Source: Isoetes taiwanensis (lineage: Eukaryota > Streptophyta > Lycopodiopsida > Isoetales > Isoetaceae). Taken from it: 64,000 nt of DNA. The notes under the pieces were generated by a model, which did no database searches, was not told the DNA's origin, and saw nothing but the letters and a program-made list of their open reading frames with translations. This document shows, piece after piece, positions 1 to 14,600 of this stretch. Positions within the stretch are counted from its first letter, which is position 1, and each line of letters begins with the position of its first letter. The stretch lies in assembly GCA_021234155.1 (NCBI GenBank), contig JAJEKV010000090.1, forward strand, positions 2,412,479-2,476,478. Direction: 5' to 3'. The translations under genes were made by a program, and so were the position numbers.

Positions 1-345
1 TGAACCACCCGGAAATGGGACCCGCGGCTTGTGGGTGTGGAGGAAGTAGCAGCTACTTTTTTTCCAAATGCCCGTCCCCCAAGGGAGAAGGAACTTCAAT
101 TTGAACTCATTCGTCAACAATCTTGTCTCATTATACCATGCAGTAATGGAGCACACTGCCGCCGCCAACAAGCGTTAACGTCAATGGATGGCCGAAGACC
201 GAGGGGGACATCTGCGGCCGTCACCAAAGGGATCCACCAACAAGCGGGTCATGGGATCTGTGTGGGCCATTGGGATGGAACCGAAACAAAGTCACAATCA
301 GTCTCCCAGCGGCTAGCAAACCCCTTGGAGGAAAGGGATACATTG
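1..345 (-). pseudogene. LINE (non-LTR retrotransposon) relic, zinc-binding region
   Basis: This stretch aligns by eye along its length with 29,712-30,065, where the minus strand encodes the C-terminal part of a LINE ORF2 protein. Shared landmarks include the runs around positions 30-60, 85-150 and 235-345. Compared with that copy it has many small deletions and insertions, so no minus-strand frame stays open and it cannot make protein. The similarity stops near 340, about where the 29-30 kb copy also leaves LINE sequence. Copia-like sequence follows directly. The copy continues off the left edge of the window. Confidence 0.75.
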
Positions 346-2250
346 GGATATGGAGAAAGGATGCTAAAAAATATGGGGGGAAAGTGAAAATATCACCTGA
401 CTTTTTCTCAAAAGTTGGATAATATTTTTGCTGATCTAGATGTTGCGAGGGGAACTAGGTTGAGTGATGAATTTAAAGTTCTGAAAAGTAATAGCTCGTG
501 TTTTTCCAACCGGTGATATGTTGTCACACCTTGATGGGACCATCACCAAAAAACGGAGATCTTTGAAAGCTTAGTTCTGCGGAGAACTTGAGCAAAAGAA
601 AAATAGTAAGTGAAGTAGAAGAGAGTTCGACATTTTGTTTTGCGGGGAAAAAGGTAAAAGATTATATGGAGAAAAATATGGTCCTTGTCATTAATGCCAT
701 GAAATGGGATATTTAAAAGCGATTACTAAAAAAACAAAGAAATGACTTGTTATAATTGTGGTGGTATGGGGCATTTTCTCCACAATGTGTTCTAGCTCTA
801 AGAATCATAATAAAGGACGGGAGATGAGTTCGAAGGGGAAAGCCCTTCTTATAGGGAAAGGGAAGCTCACGGCAAAAAGAGGAAGGAGAAGTCTCGGAGT
901 GAATATAACACAAAGGTCGTGAATGAACAGGATAAGCAAGAAGAAGATGATCAAGAGGTAAAAAACCTAATTTTAGCAACATATATGAATAAATGTGTTG
1001 CTAGCGTGAAAATTGATATATTTATAGTTCATAGTGGAGTTGAGCCATCAAGTAGTCAGATCTGTTGATTTTCTAGAACATATATGTGCTAGCAAAAATG
1101 AGCCATGTGGGTTAGGGAATGGAGATTTGCAAAAGGTGATGGGTAAAGGAATGTTAAAATTGTTTGATTTGCAAGGGAATAGAGTTGATATTCCTAATGT
1201 TTTGTGTGTTCGGGGTTATATAAAAATCTTATATCCAGCGGTGCCATTAGTTGATCTAGGCTAATGAAGTTAACATTTGTTAAAAAGGCTGTAGGTGTTG
1301 CCCCGATGGTAAACTAAAGTTTTTGCAAAACATGTTGGAAATCTCTTTCAATTTTAAATAGTGTCGTCTAACAAAGCATAAATGTGTTGTCGGTCTCTTC
1401 AGCTCTAGTATGGCACATGACCTCACATATACACATATAAACAACATTAGGTACATGATAAAGAAAGGGTATTCATGGAGAAGATGACACGGATGAAAAA
1501 GTTTGTTTATTCGGGATATATGTTAGAAGGGACAAGACTGCCGTTTGGCAAATCAAAGAAAAAATTATGACCCTCTTGATCTTAATACATACAAATTTCT
1601 GTGGACCATTGAATATAGAGGAAGAACATGTAAAGAAATATTATATAGCTTTCGTTGATGATTTTAGTAGAATGGGAAAATGTTATCTTTCTTTAAAGAT
1701 AAAGCACTTGATGCCTTTAAGCAATATGTGAGTGAAATGGAAAGACAAATAGAGTAGACTTAAATATATTAGATGAGGAGGGTGAAATCCTAGCGATTTT
1801 GCTTTTGAACATAGGATAAAGAATGCAACTAACGTGCAGATATTCACCACAACAAAATGGTGTTTGAGGAAGGGGTCAAGCGGTATTTTCTATACAAAAA
1901 TAAGTTGCCAACAAGATAGCCTAAATGGTGATATACCGAGGTAGCCCGGTCACACACTAAAAACAAGGTTTCGCGTATGATTATTTCAAAGCCTATGGTT
2001 GTCATATGTTCATGTGCCCGAAAAATTAAGACTTAAGTTAGATGATAGGCGAGGAAATAGGTTTTCTAGTCGGTTATGACGAGGGAATAAAAGGGATATA
2101 GAATCTTTATGCTGGAATAAGAAAAGTGGATAGTTAGTCGATATATTCTTTGGCCGAGACTAAATTCGATAAAGATAGGCATGAGGTCTCGAAACTTGAA
2201 TATGATAGCACAAGTATTCATAATGGTTCAAAGAAAAATTAACATTATTG
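346..2250 (+). pseudogene. Ty1/copia retrotransposon relic (gag to integrase)
   Basis: Short stretches in changing frames read as copia polyprotein in the normal order. There is a gag zinc knuckle near 745-795 (CYNCGGMGHF, the last Cys displaced by a one-base shift). A protease-like FIVHSGVE follows at about 1022, then VDIPNVLCV at about 1188. Integrase pieces are CGPLNI at about 1600, FVDDFSR at about 1650, RYSPQQNGV at 1838-1864 and IGFLVGYDEG at 2055-2089. The same landmarks occur at 56.9-58.4 kb, so the two copies belong to one family. Many stops and indels, no LTRs found, and no reverse transcriptase recognised after 2250. It is dead. Confidence 0.85.
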
Positions 2251-5200
2251 ACCAGACCTTCAGACGAAGATGATGGTGAAATTGAGCGAGGATCTTTGGA
2301 GAAGGAAGTAGCAATATGCCATACTTCTTGATTGGTCGCGTGAGAGAGAGAGAACTCACGTCAACTTGGAAAGCTACCACCATCACCGGAGGGACCATGA
2401 TGATCTCTTGGACGGTGGCATATATGACAACTTCATTTCGGAGGAAGGAATAGGAGTAGGAAAGGCAAAGGCAAAGGGCCCCAAAGGGGAAGCGCACTGG
2501 CTATTACCTTCGCCCTAAGCCAATGGCATATGATAATATTCCACAAGGGACTTCAACCAAGGGAGAAAGAGGGCGTCACTCTCCTCAAACCTTTGCCCAA
2601 CCGGCAAGCATCCCAAGATAGAGAATGCAGATCTTGTATTCTCTTCAAAAGGTCAGTGGCACTATACAACATGGACTTTCGCGACGAAAGGGCATCGGCG
2701 CGGACGCACCTAGCAATGATAAGCGTGCATGGCACGGGAACCTTCCAGCGCCCTGGTTAGCTCGAAGCTTTGGAGGAGGATCTTCTGAAACATCCGAACA
2801 TACGGCAAGGGCCTCAAAGCTAAAAGACATCAGCGGTTCTTCAAGTCAAGAGGCATCGCGAGATTAGATCCTTAGCGATTGTAATAACTAAAGTGTTTTG
2901 AGTTACCAAGTGTATTGTTGTAACCTTTAAGCTTAAAATTGTAGGCTATGATATGTTCAATAGAAATAATTTGTAACCTTATCATCCGATTTGTATCTTG
3001 ATTTCTTTTCCTCCTATTGTAAAAAAGCGATGTCGAATTTTTTGTTACTACCTAATTTCTTCCTTCAAAATTACGATCGAATGACATGTTGACTTCATGT
3101 AATTTATGGCGATTGATTAGCATTTATGGCATTTATAGCAGATTTGGGATCAGCATTTTATGGGGATATTAGGATCTGGATCGGCTCTTGGCTAATCAGT
3201 CCATCCATTGTCCAACCTCACAAGAGGCGTCAACCAGTCCAGCTGAACTTGTAGCTTCGTGAGCCCAATATTGACCCCACAAGCTTGGAAAATAATGAAT
3301 TGGAATTTACTAAAACCCCACGGCGGTGGATCTAATTCGGCTAATAACCCCCGCAATGCAAACATCGTTGATCGGACAACCTTGATAACAAAAAATGCTC
3401 CAAGGGAAATGGGCCGGAAGAGCAGTAAAAATCCTCTCCACTTGAAGCGGGGCCACAACTTCGCCATTGTTTTTGAATGGGGACTGTGAGACATTTGTTA
3501 TTTTGCGGGTTGTAGTTCAACTGGTTTTCCACCTCACAGTAGAAATTGATTGGAGCTTCCATATACTAACACTTGAAAAGCGAAATGAAAATGAGGGCTA
3601 TAAAAACAAATGCAAATGATAAAATACAAACCTAAAAACATATGGATAAGCTCTAATCAAAAGGTAGATAGTAGCTTATCACCCAAATCTATCTTTGGAC
3701 TTTTTTACTTAAGCAAACAACCTCACTATCTTGGGCAGGCTAAGATGGTATGTAATTATTTTGCCATTGATGGTGCGTATGACAAGAATAAAACCATAAA
3801 ACTAAAAGATAAGGGCCCGTGATGATACATCTCTACTACGCAACATTATCCTAAAAGGGAAATGAAAGTGTTATATGCAAACAATGCAAGGATCAAGAAA
3901 TTTGGAAATAGCCCCAAGCTCGGATATGAAGAACAGGACCGAAAGGCGTGAAACCCACCGATTTTTACGTAATGTAGAGTCGGGGCAACCAACCACCAGC
4001 CATTTCAAATGAAGAAGGCCCGACTCCAGAATTGAGGCATAGCCGATGTCGATGCACGTAATCGCCCATCCATCAAAAATTGAAAAATCTAGAATTTTTT
4101 GAAGATGTCCACGTTTATTTTATTTTTAATGCGCTCCCTTTAAAACTTATTTTTTAGCTGTCTAAAGTCTTCCAAGTTCCATCAAAATAGACTTCAAACA
4201 TTAATCGCCATCGTTCCACGATAAATTTATTTGTATTAATTTGGGTAATAATTAACGCGGGTACCACGTTTCTAGAAAATTTGTACCCTAGAAAAATTTT
4301 ATTTGTGCTATTTTTTTATGGGCATTCAATCATTTTACCACTCCTGAAATAGGCATATAAATGTCATGCCACCTCATCATGTCATTAATACGAGCCAATT
4401 TCATAGCAAGATGCCACCTCATGACATTGCATTAAATGCAATCAATATATGTTTGAAATATAATTTCATGCAAGGGTCGGAGTAATCGCGCCGAAGAAAA
4501 ATTATGTCAACTGCATCTCTCATACGAGTTGAATATATATGCAAAATATGCACCCATCTGCGAAAAACTACCGGTCCGGCTTTTTATATGAACTCAATCT
4601 ACGCGGATTTCTGGAAAACATGCTTTCGAAAGCATGACTTGAAGCATAAAAAATAAATTCTTCGTTTGCTTTCAATGTTGCGCTTAAAATCTTCTATGAA
4701 TGCTACCTTCCACAGTGAGCCTTCTAAAGACAATTTGCATTTCAAAGAAATTAGACCATCTATTAATAACTTAGACCTTTAAGATATTTAAACTACTATA
4801 TAATTTTTTCGACTATTTAAAGTGTATTGTGCCATAGCAAAGATGAGCCAAAGTTGTTTTTTAGCATGTATCTTTATCCATATTCAATTGGTCTATGGTT
4901 CTCTTGATTATTAAGATATTACTTTAATGAAAACAGGTTGGGGAGTAAAATGCTGCTAATATGGTGAATGAGCAACCATGGTGGTATGTACAAGTATGAC
5001 TAGACCCCTATTACCAAATGCTCCGCATTTAAACCAAGGACCATGAGAAAAAAATGTAAAAGGAAAAAAGGGTTTATGTGGGGGCTGGGGCAGGGGGGTG
5101 CATATGAGGTGGAAAAATGTGTATATGTATGTTTCTCATCATTCTCGAACAAACCTATGTCCTCAACCTTCCCACACAAATTCTTGACTATTAAGTCCAA

Positions 5201-5500
5201 GAACATCTTTTTGCACCATTCGAAGATATACAATCCCGTCTTTGAGTAAGCGGGGGAGAAATGTTCGGCGACCGACCCAAGATATAATTTCTTTGTATCT
5301 ATAAAAACAAATCAATATAGGACTATCATAATAACAAATAATTTCAAATGATAAGCGTATTGTGACTAATCCTTGCAACCAAGAAACTCGATTCAACCTC
5401 GCGAGGTCCGGGATAACCAGGGCGACGTAACCGGCTACCGGGGAACTTGTTTGGCGGAAACCAATGAAGAGGAGAATATGTCGATTAGAAAGGCGTCAAT
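2251..5500. other. intergenic DNA, no gene recognised
   Basis: Up to about 2900 the sequence is purine-rich and may be the linker between integrase and reverse transcriptase of the preceding copia relic, but no motif confirms this. From 2900 to 5500 the DNA is AT-rich with only short frames of fewer than 100 codons, none showing a recognisable domain or splice pattern. Confidence 0.4.
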
Positions 5501-8500
5501 AAATAATGGATCGCGTAACTAGATGGCGTACCGGTGGTGCAATGGGCTACCCCATTCATGCGAGCTCAAAGTGTGTGGCATATCGACCTCCACCACCGCC
5601 TCCGGAAAGCGAGCGGGGCCAACCGAAGCGGGAGGCGACACTAGTAGCACACACGACGGAAAGGAAGAAGAAACAAGAGGGCCCTAGTCCTTTGAGCTCC
5701 AACACAGAGCTAACTTAGGGCAGTGGATTAGATCATGAAGTGTTATTACTTATTAGCATTTGATCTAATGGTCAAATACTAGTCTAAGCAATGTGTCAAA
5801 TATTAGTCTAAGCAAGATGGACACCGTATTATTCCTCGTTCCAAAAGAATGCCGAAAGTAACCAGCTTTACTAAAAAGCTTGCTAGGATCTCCACATTAC
5901 CACAATTTCGAGGTGCTAACGTTTCCCACATGTATGACAATGAATAATTGCATCCAGCTGCTTTGGGTCCTTGCGCCTTTGTTGGGCGGCAAGCAGATGC
6001 CAGGGATAACATTGTTGCTCGCTTAATGGGTTCTTTGTTTTCAGCCTTTATGTCATGGCCAGGAAAGGAAGGAAAAACTCAAACAAAAAAGAATTCCTTT
6101 TACATTATCAGGGGTTTAGGGTTCATGCTACTTGCAGCGTCAATGTCGCTGTTGCAGCTCGACGTGGACCCAATTCTTAACCACGGATTTGTAGAGCTCT
6201 GATCTTATTGGGGTACTTTGGGACAATGATATTCTGGTTTATCTGCATTATGCAGCTCGATGGGCACTAGAATTGCAAGCTTTTTTTTCTGTAAAGCTTG
6301 ATTGAAGGTAACAGAGATGCTGACATAGACTTTTGCGATTGCCAATCCACCGACAATGACAACAGCGCAAGCTCCTCCTTTATGCAATTTGTCGACATTT
6401 AGGATTGATCCTTTTTTTATCACAGAATCAGAAAAAAATGCCAGCTTCCCGGTTATAGCTCATGCAGATTGAGCTTGCATGCTAAAAATGCTTAAAATGT
6501 TTTTCTCATGATCAAAGAGCCCCCTTTATATGATGGCCCTGCTTTTGACCACTCCCATGGATGCGAAAGAAGATGCCCAACAGAGGATTTGCCAACAGTT
6601 GAATGAGGAGATTCTGAGGTCCGCTCAAGGAAAACAGAAGAATGAAAATGGAAAGGCATCAGAATTATTTTTATGTTGTGAAACATCAAAGGATAGTAAT
6701 TTTGACATTGACTATTTGGGAGAGAGCACAAAGGGTGACATGAATGTGAAAGGAGTTGCTTCACACTTCAGGTGAAACATTGTTTTCTTGCCTGTGTGCT
6801 GATAACAATCAAAAGAATATTATTTTCTGGTTCTCTTTACTAGAAAATCCGTATGGTTATAAAATGTAGTTGAAGTCTTAAATTTTTCTATACAACCGTT
6901 CAGAGTACTTGTAGTTTTGGCTTCTTTTAAATTTCAAATGGTACTGGTTTGAAGTCTCCATTGTCTTACTGGTTTTAAATTAGTTCCCTCATACTGATTG
7001 ACACATACTATAATCATGTTGTAACACTGCTTGCTAAGTTCCACATATCCATCCCTTACCATTTTAGTGGTTCTGGACGTTATGGATGTCTGTTTCATTT
7101 AGATCTCCTGTATAAATTACTGTAACCAGCCTTTCATTAAGAACTTCAATATGCCACAGTGTGTCTTTGGATTATGGCTGCAACATCTTATCTTTTTAAT
7201 TGGTTATATTCTAGGTCATTTTGCTTCTTTGGATTGAGTGCTTGGCGCCAAAGTCCATGCTTTTGACTCCTAGAACACAATCATGATCCTTGTGTCTAAT
7301 GTAGAGCCTGATGGGTTCTATTACATTGAAGGTCCAATTGAAGATCTTGCAAGGAAAGAAGCAAGAGAAGCAGGACACTTGCTGAGAACGTTAGGGAGTT
7401 CGGTAAAGGTACAACTGTTCCACTTTATCTTGCTTGTGTCTATAATTAATTGGTAAGTCTTGTTGAGGGGATAGATTCACCTAATATGCTTTCCTTCCTG
7501 TTACTTGAAGTGGCAGTAATTGTTTTCAGCTAAAACAAATGAATAACATGTTCTTATCAACTATTTATTATCAAGGACGTTTTTCTGTATGCACTTAAGG
7601 ACAGAAATTTTATATTTACTGCCTCAATCGTGTTATCAAAGCTAGCACAAGTATCAAATAAAATATCTTATTGCATATGAATTATGTAAGATGTGAGTTT
7701 GATATTTAAAACAAGGAAAAATAATTAGAGTGGTGATCACGAACCTAATACCAAGAGTCATTGGGTAGTAATGCTGCTGGTGAGTGCATATAGCAATATG
7801 GAGGCATGGGGGCAGATAAGGCTAGTAGGGGCCAACTATAGCATAGTTCAACTGTATGTGCTAACATGGCTGAAGCTCACTATGAGCTTTTGGTGTGACA
7901 AAGACATGAATACTTAAAGCATATTCATGAATTCTGACGGGTCATTATTAGTCAAAGAGAACCTTCCCTGAAGACTTTATAAAGATGGTCATCATCGGGC
8001 CAGTTTCATTATTTTGAGCATACTGCTGATTGGGAGAAGTTAACAGACAGTCAATTCTATCTTATTCTGGCATTCTAACTTGATTGGAATTGATGTCAAA
8101 ACATTGATCCGGATTAAGGAAAGCTTGGTAACTTGCACACTAGTTCTGCAACATGAGCAGATACAGTCTGCAAGAAGTCTGGCACAGGTGGTCTGGTTTA
8201 TGGAGCATGCACGCTACCCAGTCAAAAAGGAAGTTAAATCTTGACAAGTTTACAAGAACTCCAAGAAAGGTTTATGCAAACGTTCTAAAATACATCTTCC
8301 TGTTTTGAAGAAAACGTAATTCTCAGTTGCATGTTTAGCATCCCCAGAGAATTTGAATGGAGACATTGGGTCCTATAAGGACTCGGCCTGAGAATTGTAA
8401 ATCACAAAAATAACTAGAAATTGTGTTTTTTTGCACCTGATTCTCCTGCCTACTCTAAAATATGCTCTGATATAATCATCTGGCCACTTTATTTTTTGCT

Positions 8501-8692
8501 AGACGCCCACTTCTTGAAGGACTCCTTGTGTTTTCATACTCGTTTTATAGAAAAATAATAGAATGTGCTAAGCTCAACTCGAAAGGACATATTCAATTTT
8601 AACTATTAAGGAATGTATGCTGATGTAACATGACATGTCAGCCATCTATCTTGTTGCTTATAATTCTAATGCATATTTTGTTAGTTTTACAG
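5501..8692 (+). other. region upstream of the nucleotidase relic; possible unassigned exons
   Basis: Three stretches look somewhat coding. 5948-6060 reads as an alanine-rich peptide (frame of HPAALGPCAF). 6530-6775 is an acidic, glutamine-rich 81-codon frame (DAKEDAQQRI...). 7283-7408 reads VEPDGFYYIEGPIEDLARKE and is followed by a good GT donor. They precede the recognisable nucleotidase exons on the same strand and may be its N-terminal exons or belong to another lost gene. I recognise no domain. The DNA between them is AT-rich and intron-like. Confidence 0.3.
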
Positions 8693-11600
8693 GAACATTA
8701 TCCCCAAGGTATTCCTTCAGGGGCATCTTTTTGCAGCAGAACATTGAATTCACGTTCAATTACACAATTGGTTATGATATGGATTATACCCTTGTTCAGT
8801 ATAGTGTTGATGTATGTACCTTGAATTTGCTTTTTTCACCTGCTGATTGGAAATAGTTGAAACCTCATTAACCAGTTTCATTTGGTTTTACGGTTTTCAT
8901 TTGATGACTCTGTCCATTGTTATTATGTTATTGGAATTTAGGCTTTGGGAAGGCAGAGCTTACAAGTATGGAATGGATAACTAGCGGAGCATGGGCTATC
9001 CTGTTGATGGACTAAAATTTGATCCTGACTTGGTATGGTATTAAGTTTTTTCTTTTATTTCTTCGACCGTCCCTTTAGCGTGTCAATCTCACACTTGTTT
9101 GCGTTAATGGACTGTGATCGTACCTACTTTTGTTCACAGTTGAAAGCATTGAAATGTCTTTTGTCATCTTCTCTTCAGGCTTTTCTCATTTGATTTCTAT
9201 GCGGTTCCTAGAGTTACCCATTCATTATTTTGCCAAGAGCTTGTTTTTTTTTTCCAGTTCCCCACATGCCTGCTGTTTGGCAGTAGGACCTCAGATTGCC
9301 AAGTGGTGTCTTGGTCAAAAGTAGAAATAGTGTGAAAGAAGTCATTTCACATGTTTAAATATGGTTTATGACAAGCGAAGAGATCAAGGAGGGTCACAAT
9401 CTATTCTGAATAGAACTGTGCATCGTCTTTTGTTCTTGTCTATGCACTATCATAATCGTGGGTACAGAACCATCTGACAATGCTAAGCAAAGGAAGAAAG
9501 TAAGACAAGTAGGTATTTTTCATTTTGCAGGTAATAAGAGGCCTGATTATGGACAAAGATAAGGGGAAACCTAGTGAAAGCTGATCGTTTTGGATATGTG
9601 AAAAGGCGTGCATGGTACTAAGATGATCTCTAACAGAGCCATAAGGTACTGGCGTGGCTTAGATTTTTGTGTTTTTATCAAGGAAGAATGCAGAATTGTG
9701 TAAGTTCCAAAACAAATGCTACTTTGTGCAGTGAGGATGTCTGACGGTAGGGAGTTGGTAGACTTACGGAATGAAAGTCGTTGGAATTTCTTAACCGCTT
9801 TTTTTCAGTCTGAGGCAGTAATGTACATGCAGGCCGTCTTTCTTTCCTTTTGCTTGTGTTACTTCAATAGCTCATAAAACCTCTAATTATTGGCAGCGCA
9901 AGCAGATACTAATTTATGTGAAGATGTGGTTGCATGGAAATGTTTGAAGAGATTTGTGTCTGTTTTCTTATATGGATTCCCCATATCTATCATTGTTTTA
10001 CAATTTCTATACTTAAAAAAGTATTGCCTACAATTTTGGGCTTGAATTTGTTAGTTGCTAGAACAAAGATAATATTTTCTTAAAACATGTTATTGATGCT
10101 AATAGATGGTAGAAAGATTGGGACGAGGGTGCATTGCCCCCACAGCTAGGTCCACTTGATTATCAAGGGCTGCATAAAGATGCGTAAAACTAGTAAATAC
10201 CAGTTTTGTTGCATGACTGACTTCATATATATTTTTGAAGGTTGTAGCAAGAGCACTTTCAGAGCCCATGTTGAAGGGCAACTGAAGGTAAATATTGAAG
10301 GAAAAATCTGTAAAGTATTATGTTTGCGTGTTCTTATTGTTTAAATTTTTTGTCAGGCTGAAATTATTAGTGAACCTGAACGTTTTGTGGAACTTGATCC
10401 TGAGTTACCTCTGGCTTTGTTGGATCAAAAGGAAGTATGATTATTTGAAACTTTTGTCTAAGTAGATAGATAGTCAAGAAACTGTCATTCTATAAATGAA
10501 TACACTATTTATCTCAGCTGCTGGAATCGCTTTTAAGTGCAGCATATTGAATCTCATGCGTCCAAAAGCTGTCTTTTAATTATAGGGGCATGGAAGTATA
10601 GTGGTGTAGCCTTGTAATAACTGCTTGCAATGTAGGCATCCTGTTCAGCGAAAGTATTGAAAGCGGGGAAATAAGGATGAATATGCATCTATTGGGAATG
10701 GCTCCCATCATGGCTATAAATCGATATTCAAAACAAAAAGTTCTGAATCAATGTGATTTTCCATAGCGATTACTCTGCAATACCAATCCTGCCAGTTTGC
10801 CCATTGGCAAGCTTCCATGTCAAAGATCTTTAGAGAACTCTCAGTACTTGCCCACTTGGGGATTGGAAGAACCCTACTTCGAAACTTGACCACCTTGCAA
10901 GCGCCAGAATGTGTTGCTTCATATCAATATTTTACTGAGAGGCTTCCCTACTTAGCATTTATGGCGTCCAAAAATCAGGCTCTTCAGGATATCAAAGTTG
11001 TGCAACAAAATGAGCTTCTTAATAGACCAACTTCAAGCTATTTAATATCATCCTTCAACCTTGGTTTGAAATGACCAGGTAAAAATGCATGATTTAGTAT
11101 ACAGGCTGGCAAGCAAATGGACCATCTTTATAGAGCTATCCACTAAAAGAAAATTCTACAAAGGTTTATTTTTAAACATCTCACAGATGGTTTCTTTAGG
11201 CGACCTGAGGATTGTGGTTTTGTGTTTCCCATAAAAAGCTAAAAAAAGTTGAAGCTGGTGCCAAGCCAAGGTAGGGCACAAGAGGAAAGACTATCAGGGA
11301 TGGCGGAATTGGAAGAGCACTTTTTCTTCTCTTGTCCTTTATACTACTGTCAAATATGTATTCAACAATTTTTTATGAGTTCTTAGGTGGTTCTTTTTGC
11401 ATTGATTCTTGAAGAGGATGTTATTAGAGAAAGCATTGTAGGCCGTACAAACAACATATTGACATTCTGATGCACAGGAAAGTTCTCAATAGATTGTGAA
11501 TTAGCATTTTCTCAATATATACATGTAGACATTTTCCTGCTGTGGGTTGTTTTCCACTGCATTGTCTGCCCTAACTTCCAGTTGCCAAAGGCATTCAAAA

Positions 11601-14600
11601 GGAGCGAGCTTGTTAAAATGCTCTAAAATCAAACCTCTGGTATATACTTATAATTTTTTGGGGGCATTCCATGGATGCAAAAAAATACATTGCTGGTGAA
11701 TATATTGGGTGCATATTCAATCTTGCTATGTGTTTTCTGGAACACAGAAGCTTGTTTACAAAACGGCTAAAGTATATATCTATTTTCAGTTGAAAGTTAT
11801 TTAGCGAGTTTAGGTTAATGTTCTTTTTCACGTTCTATAAAATATGGTACTTGCAGGCTGGTAAGCGCTTACTCTTAATTACAAATTCGGATTATCACTA
11901 CACAAACAAGATGATGCAATATGCCTTCAATCAGTTCCTTCCGAACAGAATGAATTGGCGGGATCTTTTTGAGATGGTAAGGGTAGAATCTTTTAACATT
12001 TACTAAGGTTATTTGTGCCCATTACTAAGATTAATTTTTTTTCTCCATGACGTTAGTATAAATCTGCAAGAGCTGTTTATTTCCTCTCTCATTTCTGTTC
12101 CAACATGCTAATCTTTAAAGCTCACTGTACAGCCTCTCATATTTGATACGGAATTTTAGCTGGTGATTTTTTGCCATCATTGGTTAAGAACGACTTAGTT
12201 AATCAGCGGTTGACCAGAAACTAAAATGGAATTCGATTTCGTGTACCATGTTTGTTTATTGTTCTCTAATTTTAGAAGTTTAAATATTTCCATTAGTGTG
12301 TTTCTGCGCTGAAGAATTTTGTTATGCTTCAATTTGTTGCAATAATGCTTGCAATACCATATACTATTCATTATTAATCATGTGAACATGTATTTCAAGT
12401 AGAAACTTAAACTGGGAAAAATGCATGTAATGGCTGGTCAGTTTTTATAGATTGTCAACATAGCTGTTTTTGGACATTCGAGTATACATGGAGCTGATAC
12501 CTTGCAATGCAACAATTTCTTGCAGGTAATAGTCTCGCCAGAAAACCTGAATTTTCAATATGAACCATCCTTTGTATGAAATAGTCACAGAGGATGGTCT
12601 TATGCGTCCCTGCTTCAAGGCTAATCCAGGTGTGGCAAATGTTCAAGTGGTCTGATGCATGACAATGATGATGTTGCATTTAATTCTTTATACCTTGAAA
12701 AAACTCATGCAAAAAGCAATACCATAGGATGCAGTTTTATAAAAAGTGGCTGTTTGTACATGTCTATGTGATAAAAGTAACAATGTAGGACTGTGATGCA
12801 AAATACCCACGGCCGAGACTTGTTTAGTCTACGATGCTTTTCATAAAGAACTGGTATAATTAAAGAAATATTTTCTTTTCTTGCTTTTTGGTGCTGGCAT
12901 CAGTATCATTTTAATGTTTCTGTCATAGTTCTTCACTTATGAAGCATATGAGGACTTGAGTTTTATGACTTACAGGTGGTCTTTACTGTGGAGGCAGTGC
13001 TCAAATCGTGGAAAAGGCTCTAGGATTTCAAGGTGACGAGACACTTTATGTTGGAGATCACATCTACACTGACGTTAGCCAGTCAAAGGTGCACCTTAGA
13101 TGGAGGACAAGACTTATTTGCTCAGAGCTGGAGAAGGAGGTATTATCAAATGGAAGGTTTAGACGAACATGTATCATGTAGGAAGAAGCTGCATTGCACT
13201 GCACAAGGACATGGAATGATAGTTAACTGTCAAGTTTTTGAGCAGCAAGAGAAGATTCAAGTGGCTGTCTGCCACTTTTATTCACCTTACATAGCGAAGT
13301 TTTGTTTGACATCTGCAGTCTGTGAATATAACTTAAAAAAATTTGCATCTCCTTTCATTGTGTCAAGATGGGTTCAAGGCCCTGGGACAGAAAGCAGCAT
13401 GTCATCCAGTATTTCCAAAAAAAGATCATTCTTTAAGCCAAAGCTAACTTCTGCTTCGATCAATTAGCAGCCTACAAGTGACGGGCGATAATTTTAACGA
13501 AAATATGTCATCTTTGTGTGCTTGCGTAATTGAGTTTTCATTGATCTATAAATTTATCTTAATTTAATGAACTCACTTGAAATCATTTAATTATTTAACT
13601 GTTATCTAGTAGGTTTGATAGATCAGAAGGATTTAACTGATCTTACACAGAAGCAATAAACAAAAGGATCATTTTATTTTAATCTTCTAGGTTTGAAAGC
13701 AAGGAATTGTGATATGCCCAATGTTTTTATGGTAATTGTGGTTCCTATGATCAAATATAGTTAAGGGCCATGGACATCTGTTGTTGATCATTGCATCCTC
13801 CTTATTTTCACTTGTGTTTCTAATTGACTTGCACTTATGTTCTCATAGGTAATGGCCTTGGCCTATGGCAAGGACCACAGGGCCAAGCTCATTGAGCTCA
13901 TGGACCAGAAAGAAATAGTTGGTGATGTGTTCAATCAGCTACGTCTTGCTATTCAGCGGCGGAGTTGCGGTCAAGTTGCACAGGTTTGCCATTAATTTGT
14001 GGGCATTTGGTTCTTCTGCCTATGTTCAGTTACTAAGTTAGGAAGATGCAGACTGTGGCAGCATCACAAATGGATGATGGGGAAATTGCAGAGGCAATGC
14101 AAAAACTACTTGTTCTGATGGGAAGACTGGATCAAAAGATTGCTCTATGCTGGAAGCGGATGGGGAATATTTTAACAAGAGGTAAACACAAGTAAAAGCT
14201 CTGACATGCCTGTTGGTGGTTGTAGGTTACCACAGCTGATCATTGTTATTATGCTGAAACTAGATGGGGATATCTTTCTCGTGCTGGATTGTGGGATAAG
14301 AGCCATTTGACACGGCAAATAGAGAAGTATGATTTATCCTGAAATTACTGCTTTGGTCTCTCCTATCGGATTTCTTCTTGACAAGACCTCTTGATCAGAT
14401 ATGCTGATATATATACATCCAAGCGTCTCCAATTTCCTCCGCTATACACCTTTTTATGTATTTCAGATCACAAGCACAGGTAATGCTGTATTTTGGGTAA
14501 TCTCAAAGACACTTACGACGTCTATTGCAAAATGCTCCCACTTATGGTTGTTGCATCTATTTCAATAGCCATACCTCTATTCTCTGTATTAACCAGGAAG

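Noticed and set aside
11085-11130. MHDLVYRLAS peptide resembling an NB-ARC MHD region
   Set aside because: A ten-residue match inside an intron with no other NLR motif nearby.
13033-13467. 144-codon frame inside the nucleotidase relic
   Set aside because: It starts within an exon in the wrong frame and continues into intron sequence.
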